Shown here: positions 1 to 7,305 of the stretch, one piece after another
Position numbering within the stretch: position 1 is the stretch's first letter
Layout of the letters: each line of letters opens with the position of its first letter
Assembly: GCF_900108555.1 (NCBI RefSeq)
Contig: NZ_FNWV01000008.1
Coordinates: 113,648-174,170 of the forward strand
Origin: Ruminococcus flavefaciens
GTDB lineage: Bacteria > Bacillota > Clostridia > Oscillospirales > Ruminococcaceae
Length of the DNA stretch: 60,523 nt
Direction: 5' to 3'
Made by a program: the position numbers and the translations under genes
Notes under the pieces: model-generated
The model's database searches: none
Told to the model about the DNA's origin: nothing
What the model saw: only the letters and a program-made list of their open reading frames with translations

Positions 1-28
1 TATAATGAATGCTTATGCATTCATTATA
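1..28. repeat. Palindromic intergenic element, copy 1
   Basis: Perfect 12-bp arms (TATAATGAATGC and its complement) flank a 4-base TTAT spacer. The same arms with spacer AAAT recur near 6485, so this is a dispersed element. It could be a transcript hairpin or a protein site; no T-run follows. Confidence 0.6.
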
Positions 29-149
29 TCATAAAAGCTCGGAAATAGCAACGTGCACGGCATAAAAGTTCGGATTTTTTGATATTTTGACGCGAAAAAG
101 GGGCAGTGCCACACTTCTTATATCATGATCCTTCCATTTCACCAAGTCA

Positions 150-178
150 TTGACTTTTTATCGGTATAATGCTATAAT
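150..178 (+). promoter_or_regulatory. Promoter of iorAB-paaK
   Basis: TTGACT (150-155) and TATAAT (173-178) are 17 bp apart, a good vegetative promoter. The leader is about 50 nt and ends in the strong ribosome site AAGGAGG four bases before the iorA ATG. Confidence 0.7.
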
Positions 179-234
179 AATCTTTAGGTGTAAAGTCATA
201 TTTTATATATAGTTAATATATCAAGGAGGTTAAA

Positions 235-2049
235 ATGCATAAGGAATTTCTTATGGGAAATGCCGCTATTGCCCGCGGAGCTGCTGCCGCAGGTCTTAAT
301 GTTATAAGCGGCTATCCCGGTACACCTTCTACGGAAGTACTTGAAACAACAGCAAAAATAAACAACGGAAGTATCTACGTTGAATGGTCTGTCAACGAAA
401 AAGCTGCTCTTGAGCTGGGAGCAGGCGCAGCCTACTGCGGTGCCCGTTCAATGGTAACTATGAAGCAAGTCGGACTTAATGTTGCGTCTGATCCGCTGAT
501 GAGCCTTGCATATATCGGTGTAAAAGGCGGAATGGTCATAATGGTAGCAGATGATCCGGGTCCTATCTCATCTCAGACAGAACAGGATACACGTCATTTT
601 GCAGCATTCTCCAAGCTGCCGTGTTTTGATCCTTCATCTGTTCAGGAAGCGTATGATATGATACAGGAGGCATTTGAGTATTCCGAAAAATACCATACTC
701 CCGTACTGTTCAGACCTACCACAAGAGTCTGTCATGGTTATGCTTCTATCGAAGTAAAGGACGATAGTGAATGTATAAAGAACACTCCCGAAGGTTTTGT
801 CAAGGATTCATCAAAGTGGGTAATTTTTCCGCGTCTTTCCTATAATGCTCATATGCACATAGAGAAGCGCAACGTTGAGCTCTCACAGGTCTTTTCTGAG
901 TACAGCCGCAACAGGATAATACCTGCTTCTGATACAAACTGCCGTAAGGGAATAGCTTCACATGGTATCAGCTTTACTTACGTACAGGAAGCTATAGCCG
1001 ATAAGAATTCGCCGAAAGTATTAAAGGTCTCAACGCCTTTCCCGTTCCCAGAGCAGGCTGCTGTGAAGTTCTTAGAGGGACTTGATGAGGTGCTTTGTAT
1101 CGAGGAGCTTGATCCTGTCATCGAGCGTGAGCTTACATACGTATGCGGCAAGTATCACCTCAGTACAAAAATACTCGGAAAGCTGACAGGAAATGTGAGA
1201 AATGCAGGAGAGAACACCTGCGACAGTGTTGCTGATGATATTGCAGAGTTTATGGGCTGGGAGAAAAAAGCTCCTGCTGAACTTCCTGCTGCTCCCGAAC
1301 TGCCTGTACGTCCGCCTGTACTTTGCGCAGGTTGTCCTCACAGAGCAAGCTTCTATGCCGTAAAACAGGCGATGAAAGGCAAAAAGTCCGTATTCTGCGG
1401 CGATATAGGCTGCTACACTCTCGGAAACGCAATGCCCCTCGATATGGTCGATACCTGTCTCTGCATGGGCGCAGGCGTGAATATAACTCAGGGTATCGGC
1501 AAGATAGAGCCCGATACGAGCTGTTTCGCATTTGTGGGCGATTCAACTTTCTTTGCCTCAGCTATAACAGGTGCTGTAAATGCAGTATATAATCAGGCAG
1601 ATATGACTCTCATCGTGTTGGATAACTCCACAACCGCAATGACAGGTCATCAGCCTCACCCAGGTACGGGAAGAACAATGATGGGACAGGTCGTTGATAA
1701 AGTCAATATCGAAGCCGTTCTGCGCGGAATAGGTCTTAAAACTGTGGAGACCGTGAACCCTCTCGAACTGGATAAGGCTATTGAAACAGTACGACGTGTT
1801 GCTGATGAAAAAGGCGTTAAGGCTATTATTTTCAAGTCGCCCTGCGCTGTACTTATCAAGCCCGAAAAGCCTTTTGTTATTGACAGTGATAAGTGTATCG
1901 GCTGCAAGAAATGTATAAACAGCCTCGGATGTCCCGGTATCGTCATATCCGACGGCAGTGTAAAGATAGACGGCTCGTTATGTACAGGCTGCGGACTTTG
2001 CAGTCAGGTATGCCCCGTAAATGCTATCGGAGGTGAGCGAAATGAATAA
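235..2049 (+). CDS. iorA: Indolepyruvate ferredoxin oxidoreductase, alpha subunit
   Basis: Thiamine-diphosphate enzyme that interconverts aryl-2-oxoacids (indolepyruvate, phenylpyruvate) plus CoA with aryl-acyl-CoA, CO2 and reduced ferredoxin in the cytoplasm. The 604 residues show the family order: an N-terminal pyrimidine-binding domain (GYPGTPSTEV near residue 26), a TPP-binding domain with CAGCPHR (364-370), GDIGCYTLG and GDSTFF, and a C-terminal two-cluster ferredoxin domain (CIGCKKC near 555, CTGCGLCSQVCP near 584). Length is typical for the family. AAGGAGG supports this ATG. It overlaps iorB by 8 bases and heads an operon with a CoA ligase, which suggests a role in making aryl amino acids from aryl acetates. 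Confidence 0.93.
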   Translation: MHKEFLMGNAAIARGAAAAGLNVISGYPGTPSTEVLETTAKINNGSIYVEWSVNEKAALELGAGAAYCGARSMVTMKQVGLNVASDPLMSLAYIGVKGGMVIMVADDPGPISSQTEQDTRHFAAFSKLPCFDPSSVQEAYDMIQEAFEYSEKYHTPVLFRPTTRVCHGYASIEVKDDSECIKNTPEGFVKDSSKWVIFPRLSYNAHMHIEKRNVELSQVFSEYSRNRIIPASDTNCRKGIASHGISFTYVQEAIADKNSPKVLKVSTPFPFPEQAAVKFLEGLDEVLCIEELDPVIERELTYVCGKYHLSTKILGKLTGNVRNAGENTCDSVADDIAEFMGWEKKAPAELPAAPELPVRPPVLCAGCPHRASFYAVKQAMKGKKSVFCGDIGCYTLGNAMPLDMVDTCLCMGAGVNITQGIGKIEPDTSCFAFVGDSTFFASAITGAVNAVYNQADMTLIVLDNSTTAMTGHQPHPGTGRTMMGQVVDKVNIEAVLRGIGLKTVETVNPLELDKAIETVRRVADEKGVKAIIFKSPCAVLIKPEKPFVIDSDKCIGCKKCINSLGCPGIVISDGSVKIDGSLCTGCGLCSQVCPVNAIGGERNE

Positions 2050-2614
2050 AAATATTCTTCTCTGCGGAGTGGGCGGACAGGGTATCGTCCTTACATCAAA
2101 GCTCACGGCTTCATGTGCTATGGAAAAAGGTATGCAGATAATGAGTGCCGAGACTATCGGTATGGCTCAGAAAGGCGGAAGCGTTTTCAGCTTCCTGCGT
2201 ATCGGTGAAGGTATATACTGTCCTATGTTCGGTCAGAAGCAGGCTGATATTATGATCGCTTTTGAACCTGCGGAGGCTGTACGTATGCTGCCTTATCTCA
2301 GAGACGGCGGAACAGTCATCGTGAATACGCACCCGATAATGCCTGTTACAGCTTCACTTAAAGCATCAGACTATAACGGAACAGAGATGCTCGACTATCT
2401 CAGAAAATATACTGACAATGTTATGGCAGTTGACGGTGACAATGTATGCCGTGAATTGGGTTCTCCAAAGGTACTCAATATGGTAATGCTTGGTGAAGCC
2501 ATAAGGAGCGGTATCTTACCGTTCACAATAGATGATGCTGTTGAAGCAATGAAGAGGAATGTTAAGCCTCAGTTCGTTGAACTCAACGAAAAGGCTCTCA
2601 GACATAATGTATAA
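2042..2614 (+). CDS. iorB: Indolepyruvate ferredoxin oxidoreductase, beta subunit
   Basis: Small partner of IorA, 190 residues, of the gamma-domain type found in 2-oxoacid:ferredoxin oxidoreductases. The N-terminal GVGGQGIVLTSKL (residues 8-20) and the AQKGGSV segment are family hallmarks. I place the start at ATG 2042: GGAGGTGA lies 5 bases upstream, and the gene overlaps the iorA stop, implying translational coupling. An upstream in-frame start at 2021 has no ribosome site. It carries no Fe-S motif of its own; electrons would leave through the ferredoxin domain of IorA. Confidence 0.92.
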   Translation: MNKNILLCGVGGQGIVLTSKLTASCAMEKGMQIMSAETIGMAQKGGSVFSFLRIGEGIYCPMFGQKQADIMIAFEPAEAVRMLPYLRDGGTVIVNTHPIMPVTASLKASDYNGTEMLDYLRKYTDNVMAVDGDNVCRELGSPKVLNMVMLGEAIRSGILPFTIDDAVEAMKRNVKPQFVELNEKALRHNV

Positions 2615-2635
2615 TTACGAAAGGAATGATATACT

Positions 2636-3871
2636 GTGCAGATATCAGAAAAACAGATCGAACTTGTAAACGATCGTATACAAGCACTTGTAAAGGCTGG
2701 CAGTTTCTATGGAAAGAAGCTCAAGGAGGCAGGTATAACAGGGATACACTCGGCAGAGGACTTTGAAAAACTTCCTTTTTCTGAAAAAAGCGACCTTCGT
2801 GAGGCTTATCCGCTGGGACTTATGACAGCTCCCGAGGAGGAGATAGTCCGTATACATTCATCATCAGGCACAACAGGTACACCTGTTATTATCCCATATA
2901 CAGCCAAAGACGTTGACGACTGGGCAATAATGTTCAAGCGCTGCTACGAAACAGCAGGCATAACAAATATGGACCGTATACAGATAACTCCCGGCTATGG
3001 ACTTTGGACAGCTGGTATAGGCTTCCAGAACGGTGCAGAAAAGCTTGGAGCTATGGTAATACCTATGGGCCCCGGAAATACCGATAAACAGCTCCAGATG
3101 ATGCAGGATATGAAAAGTACTGTACTCTGCTCGACATCTTCCTATGCACTTCTTCTTGCAGAGGAGATAGAAAAGCGTGGTATAAAGGATAAAATACACC
3201 TCAAAAAAGGTGTTATCGGCTCTGAGCGTTGGAGCGACAAGATGCGTGAGCGTATCCATAATGAGCTTGGTATCGAGCTTTTCGATATCTATGGACTTAC
3301 CGAGATCTACGGACCGGGTATAGGCATAAACTGCCCGGGTGAGACAGCTATGCACTACTGGGACGATTTCCTCTATCTTGAAATAATTGATCCTGCAACA
3401 GGAAAGAATGTTCCTGACGGCGAAATAGGTGAAATAGTTATCACCACACTCGTTAAGGAGGGAGCTCCTCTTATCCGCTACCGTACACATGACCTTTCAA
3501 GGATAGTTCCAGGAAAGTGCAAGTGCGGACGCTGCTATCCGAGAATTGATGTTATCATGGGACGTACTGACGACATGATGAAAATAAAGGGCGTAAATGT
3601 GTTCCCGAGCCAGATAGAAGAGGTCATCGGTTCATTCGATGAGATCTCCAGCGAGTATCAGATACGTATCTCTCACCTTGACGGTAAGGATACTATGCGT
3701 ATATACGTTGAAGCAAGCGGCGATCACGACTGGGCATCTCTCAGCAGCCGCATAGCTGAAAAGGTTAAAAGCCGTATCGGCTTTACACCTATAGTAAAGA
3801 TCGTTGAGATCGGTGTGCTTCCGAGAAGTATGAAAAAGACAGCCCGCGTTATCGACGAGCGTTATGACTGA
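2636..3871 (+). CDS. paaK: Phenylacetate-CoA ligase family (aryl-acid activation)
   Basis: ATP-dependent adenylating enzyme that joins phenylacetate or a related aryl acid to CoA. The 411 residues carry the AMP-binding loop SSSGTTGTPVI (about 75-85), the YGLTEIYGPG motif (about 218-227) and the C-terminal hinge RTDDMMKIKGVNVFP (about 310-324); the order and length fit PaaK. The start is GTG with AAGGA about ten bases upstream. It lies 21 bases after iorB in the same operon, so its acyl-CoA product is the natural substrate for reductive carboxylation by IorAB. A second paralogue is at 25.7 kb. Exact acid specificity cannot be read from sequence. Confidence 0.88.
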   Translation: MQISEKQIELVNDRIQALVKAGSFYGKKLKEAGITGIHSAEDFEKLPFSEKSDLREAYPLGLMTAPEEEIVRIHSSSGTTGTPVIIPYTAKDVDDWAIMFKRCYETAGITNMDRIQITPGYGLWTAGIGFQNGAEKLGAMVIPMGPGNTDKQLQMMQDMKSTVLCSTSSYALLLAEEIEKRGIKDKIHLKKGVIGSERWSDKMRERIHNELGIELFDIYGLTEIYGPGIGINCPGETAMHYWDDFLYLEIIDPATGKNVPDGEIGEIVITTLVKEGAPLIRYRTHDLSRIVPGKCKCGRCYPRIDVIMGRTDDMMKIKGVNVFPSQIEEVIGSFDEISSEYQIRISHLDGKDTMRIYVEASGDHDWASLSSRIAEKVKSRIGFTPIVKIVEIGVLPRSMKKTARVIDERYD

Positions 3872-3890
3872 TATCAGTAAATAATACCTT

Positions 3891-3935
3891 AGCAGTTCTG
3901 AGTGAGCCTATTGCTTTCTCAGAGCTGCTTTTTTA
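3891..3935 (+). terminator. Terminator of iorAB-paaK
   Basis: Arms AGCAGTTCTGAG and CTCAGAGCTGCT pair over 12 bp with one G-U, followed by six T residues. Confidence 0.85.
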
Positions 3936-3945
3936 TGTTTGAATT

Positions 3946-4058
3946 TGATAATCATTCTCAATTGTGAAAAGTATGTGAAAAATCATGTGAAAGTATTGAC
4001 ATTCAAAACAGTTATGATATAATAATCAATGTCAAAATGAAATTGATAATCATTTTCG
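3946..4058 (+). promoter_or_regulatory. Promoter with two Fur/Zur-like boxes
   Basis: TTGACA (3996-4001) and TATAAT (4018-4023) form the promoter. TGATAATCATTCTCA (3946-3960) lies upstream and TGATAATCATTTTCG (4044-4058) just downstream. Both fit the 7-1-7 dyad of Fur-family repressors, and a third copy precedes znuA near 57.15 kb. Gene content suggests zinc, although the half-site resembles the Bacillus Fur box more than its Zur box. Confidence 0.75.
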
Positions 4059-4081
4059 AATTAGAAAGAAGTGAAGAAATA

Positions 4082-4152
4082 GAACGTCTGAATTGAATGA
4101 TAATTTATCGTTACAGGACACAAATAATATATATCATTCAATTCAGAGGTTC
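4082..4152. repeat. Long inverted repeat in the leader of the COG0523 operon
   Basis: Arms 4082-4102 and 4132-4152 are complementary over 21 bp with one mismatch (16 bp perfect in the core), with a 29-base loop. No T-run follows, so this is not a simple terminator. It lies between the downstream Fur/Zur box and the first gene and would fold in the 5' leader. Confidence 0.65.
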
Positions 4153-4214
4153 TTATCCCATGTTTAAGAAAAGAACTGCGGTGTTCTTGCAGGCGTTATG
4201 AAATGAGGTACAGA

Positions 4215-5321
4215 ATGAATAATAAAAAGATCCCCGTTATACTTATCACAGGCTATCTTGGTTCGGGAAAGACTACTCTTATGCAGAACCTTCTGAAACA
4301 GGAACAGCGTAAGATAGCACTTATCGTAAATGATATGGGCAGCGTCAACATAGACGCTGCTCTCCTCAATAAAAACCGTGACCGAATATCTTCCGTTGAA
4401 ATGGTCGAGCTCCAGAACGGCTGCATATGCTGCACTCTCAGAGACGAGTTCATTGCAGAGATCGAGCGTATATCTAAGCTCCCCGATATAGAAGCTGTTT
4501 TCGTAGAGGCTTCGGGAATAAGCGAACCCTCAAATATCGCAGCATCTTTCGTTGTTTATACAGAGGATAACCCCGACACCAATGTATACCTCAGCTCAGT
4601 TGTATCTGTTGTCGATGCTGACCGTATATATAATGAATTTCTGCGCGAGATCTCAATGGAGAACGATACCGAGGAAGGCGACATTATCAACCTTATTATC
4701 GACCAGATAGAGTTCTGCAACCTTATTATCCTCAACAAAACAGACCTGCTCAGTGCTCAGCAGATAGAAGAAGTAACAAAGGCTATCCGCGATATACAGT
4801 CAGAAGCGGAGATTATCCCCTGTATCAACAGTGAAGTCGATACAGAAAAGATCATGCACGGAAAAGAATTCGACTATCATGCAGTACTTGCTTCATCATC
4901 GGTACAGCGCGCTCTCAACACCAACGAGCCTACAGATAAAGAAGCCTGCATGGACGAGTATGGTATAACCTCATTTGTTTTTGAGGAGGCTCGTCCTTTC
5001 GACCGTGATAAATTCATGGACTTAGTTGACGAATATCCCAAGGAGCTTATCCGTACAAAGGGCTATGTTTGGTTCGCAGATGATGACGTACATATACAGC
5101 TCTTTGAACAGGCTGGCAGAAACGCCAGTGTTACGGAGCTTAACGAGTGGCTTGCAGCTTGCCCTAAGGAGGAGCTGGACACTATGTTCGAGAATTATCC
5201 TGATCTGAAAGACGACTGGCATGAGGTCTACGGAGACCGTATCAATCAGCTTGTATTCATCGGAAAGGGCTATAAAAAAGCGGATATCCTTGCAAAGCTT
5301 GAAAGATGCCTTACAATATGA
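4215..5321 (+). CDS. COG0523 / CobW-family G3E GTPase, likely zinc metallochaperone
   Basis: GTP-driven metal-transfer protein of the CobW/YciC/ZNG type, 368 residues. Visible are the P-loop GYLGSGKTT (about 13-21), the metal-binding NGCICC motif (about 68-73), the base-recognition NKTD (about 173-176) and a C-terminal CobW_C domain. I choose ATG 4215, with GAGGT five bases upstream, over ATG 4203. It is first in an operon with a divergent paralogue and sits behind two Fur/Zur-type boxes, so metal limitation should induce it. The shared box with znuABC points to zinc, but cobalt or nitrile-hydratase-type roles are not excluded by sequence alone. Confidence 0.88.
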   Translation: MNNKKIPVILITGYLGSGKTTLMQNLLKQEQRKIALIVNDMGSVNIDAALLNKNRDRISSVEMVELQNGCICCTLRDEFIAEIERISKLPDIEAVFVEASGISEPSNIAASFVVYTEDNPDTNVYLSSVVSVVDADRIYNEFLREISMENDTEEGDIINLIIDQIEFCNLIILNKTDLLSAQQIEEVTKAIRDIQSEAEIIPCINSEVDTEKIMHGKEFDYHAVLASSSVQRALNTNEPTDKEACMDEYGITSFVFEEARPFDRDKFMDLVDEYPKELIRTKGYVWFADDDVHIQLFEQAGRNASVTELNEWLAACPKEELDTMFENYPDLKDDWHEVYGDRINQLVFIGKGYKKADILAKLERCLTI

Positions 5322-6268
5322 GCAGCAAGGCGATACCCGTATATCTTTTTCTTGGTTTTCTTGAAGGGGGCAAAACGAAGTTTATTCAGGAAACGATATC
5401 CAATAAACGTTTCGGGATCGACGAAAATATTCTTCTTGTGATCTGTGAAGAGGGGATAGAAGAGTACGATATATCACGATTCGACGGTAAAAGCATTAGA
5501 CTTCGTACAATTGAGGATAAGTCCGAGCTTGACGAACAGCTGCTTCTGAAGCTGTCGGACGAATGTGACGCAGATAAAATAATGATCGAATACAACGGTA
5601 TGTGGCATCTAACGGACTTGCTTCTTAACAAGCCCGAGAGCTGGAAGATATTCAAGACGGTATTCATTGCCGATGCGTCCACATTTCAGATATACTTGCA
5701 AAACTTTGGAAGTCTGGTTATCGACAAGGTCAACGTCAGCGATGTTGTTATCTTCAATCGTTATGCTAAAAGAGCCGATGTCAATGAACTTCATAAGATC
5801 ATACGCTCCATCAACAGAAGATCAGAGATATATTACGAAGCCGATAACGGAATGATGATCGTTGATGATATAGAAGATCCGCTGCCATTTGATATTGAAG
5901 CTCCGACCATAGTCATAAAGGATACTGATTATGCAATATGGTACAGCGACATTATGAACGATGCGAAGAAATATAACGGTAAGACAGTGAAATTCAAGGC
6001 GATCATATCTTCACGTCCTGAGCTTCCAAATAATGTTTTTGCAGTTGGACGCTATATAATGATCTGCTGCGAAGCTGATATGAAATTCTGCTGGTTCGTT
6101 TCTTTATACAACCAATATTACAACGTACAAAGCGAGAAATGGGTAACTGTAACTGCTGATATAACAGTACAGCACCATGAGACTGAAAATATTGATATAC
6201 CTCTTCTGAGAATAGTTGATCTATATGAATGTGAACCGCCTGAAAGAGCGATTGCGTCATTTTTATAA
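5318..6268 (+). CDS. Degenerate CobW-like GTPase fused to a TIGR03943/DUF1980-like OB domain
   Basis: 316 residues. The N-terminal half is CobW-like but altered: the P-loop reads [10 protein letters not shown] (about 11-20), the CxCC metal motif is absent, and the NKxD position reads NRYAK. From about residue 219 the sequence ([10 protein letters not shown], then [12 protein letters not shown] near 244-255) resembles the C-terminal domain of TIGR03943/DUF1980 proteins, which are often encoded with COG0523 proteins and DUF318 permeases in metal-stress clusters. Start chosen at ATG 5318, which gives an ATGA overlap with the preceding gene. It may be a partner or regulatory subunit of the active GTPase; function unproven. 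Confidence 0.7.
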   Translation: MSSKAIPVYLFLGFLEGGKTKFIQETISNKRFGIDENILLVICEEGIEEYDISRFDGKSIRLRTIEDKSELDEQLLLKLSDECDADKIMIEYNGMWHLTDLLLNKPESWKIFKTVFIADASTFQIYLQNFGSLVIDKVNVSDVVIFNRYAKRADVNELHKIIRSINRRSEIYYEADNGMMIVDDIEDPLPFDIEAPTIVIKDTDYAIWYSDIMNDAKKYNGKTVKFKAIISSRPELPNNVFAVGRYIMICCEADMKFCWFVSLYNQYYNVQSEKWVTVTADITVQHHETENIDIPLLRIVDLYECEPPERAIASFL

Positions 6269-6367
6269 TAAGTATTGTCGATTGCGGTAATAGTTCATCA
6301 ACTATTATTTCAAATACGCTTTTTTCATTATGCAGATCTTTCTGTGCAATATATTCCATTCCTTATG

Positions 6368-6405
6368 AAAAGGCACTTATGAATTATCATAAGTGCCTTT
6401 TCGTG
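6368..6405. terminator. Terminator after the COG0523 operon
   Basis: Arms AAAGGCACTTATGA and TCATAAGTGCCTTT are perfectly complementary around ATTA, with T-rich flanks on both strands. Confidence 0.85.
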
Positions 6406-6483
6406 TTTTACTGATATTTTATTATGATCGCCAGTGTATTCCATTGATATGCCTGTCTATTGAAAAGGCAGGACTGTTTATGA

Positions 6484-6604
6484 TATAATGAATGCAAATG
6501 CATTCATTATATTTTATTTAAAGCCCTTGCAGATACGCAAATCATAGATTTGCTCCCTGCATATCGGGCAATTATATCATAACGCTTCGCTTTTATGATA
6601 TAAT
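6484..6604. repeat. Palindrome copy 2 plus two hairpins in a gene-free stretch
   Basis: 6484-6512 repeats the 12-bp arms seen at the window start with spacer AAAT. GCAAATC/GATTTGC (near 6537-6553) and ATTATATCATAA/TTATGATATAAT (6571-6604) are further perfect dyads. No coding potential is evident between 6269 and 6750; the last 100 bases hold the AT-rich upstream region of the sigma gene. Confidence 0.6.
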
Positions 6605-6750
6605 CAAAGTATTATGAACTGCTGTAATTTGAGAGAAAGAACGATTTTTCAAAAATTTCAAAATTTTTTTGCGAATGTTGAGATATTCTCCTGCTAAATC
6701 CTGTCTATATAAGCAGAGGACGAAAGCTCCTCATGAAAGGAGGCAATTAT

Positions 6751-7305
6751 ATGGATGATGTATCAATAATTGAATTATTACAAAAACGAGATCAATCCGC
6801 TATCAATGAACTGCGTCAGAAGTACGAAAGGCTTTGTACATATATCGCAGGAAACGTTCTTTCTCAGCACGAGGACGTTGAAGAATGTGTGAATTCCGCC
6901 TGTTATGAGATATGGGACAGTATCCCGCCTGCAAAGCCAAACGATCTTAAAAGCTATTTATGCAGCGTCGTAAGAAATATTGCGATAAACAGGCTTGAGT
7001 ACAACTCTGCTGCAAAACGTGACAGCCGCTACACGGTATCTCTCGATGAAATATCCGAGTGTGTACCTGCCGATGCTGACGATAATATCACACTGTCCGA
7101 ACTTGCAGATGCTATCAGCCGTTTTCTGCGCACACAGGACGAACTTCAGCGCAGAATTTTTGTGCGCCGCTATACTTATGGTGATTCGGTGGCAGAGATC
7201 GCAAAACGCTTTTCACTGAACGAGAGTACAGTCAGCACCTATCTTTTTAGAACAAGGAAAAAACTGAAAGTATTTCTGAAGAAGGAGGGATATGACTATG
7301 AATAA
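6751..7305 (+). CDS. ECF-type RNA polymerase sigma factor
   Basis: 184 residues with the region 2 and region 4 layout of small sigma-70 proteins. The region 2 helix carries HEDVEECVNSACYEIW, and region 4 (about residues 125-178) ends in a helix-turn-helix (SVAEIAKRFSLNESTVSTYL). ATG 6751 follows AAAGGAGG by seven bases; an upstream ATG at 6733 lies before that site and is rejected. The next gene overlaps its end and encodes a single-pass membrane protein, the usual arrangement of a sigma factor and its membrane regulator. It is a more distant relative of the sigma factors at 15.5, 39.9 and 41.9 kb. Targets unknown. Confidence 0.85.
   Translation: MDDVSIIELLQKRDQSAINELRQKYERLCTYIAGNVLSQHEDVEECVNSACYEIWDSIPPAKPNDLKSYLCSVVRNIAINRLEYNSAAKRDSRYTVSLDEISECVPADADDNITLSELADAISRFLRTQDELQRRIFVRRYTYGDSVAEIAKRFSLNESTVSTYLFRTRKKLKVFLKKEGYDYE

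Noticed and set aside
1072..1946. Minus-strand ORFs within iorA
   Set aside because: Shadows of a fully supported conserved gene.
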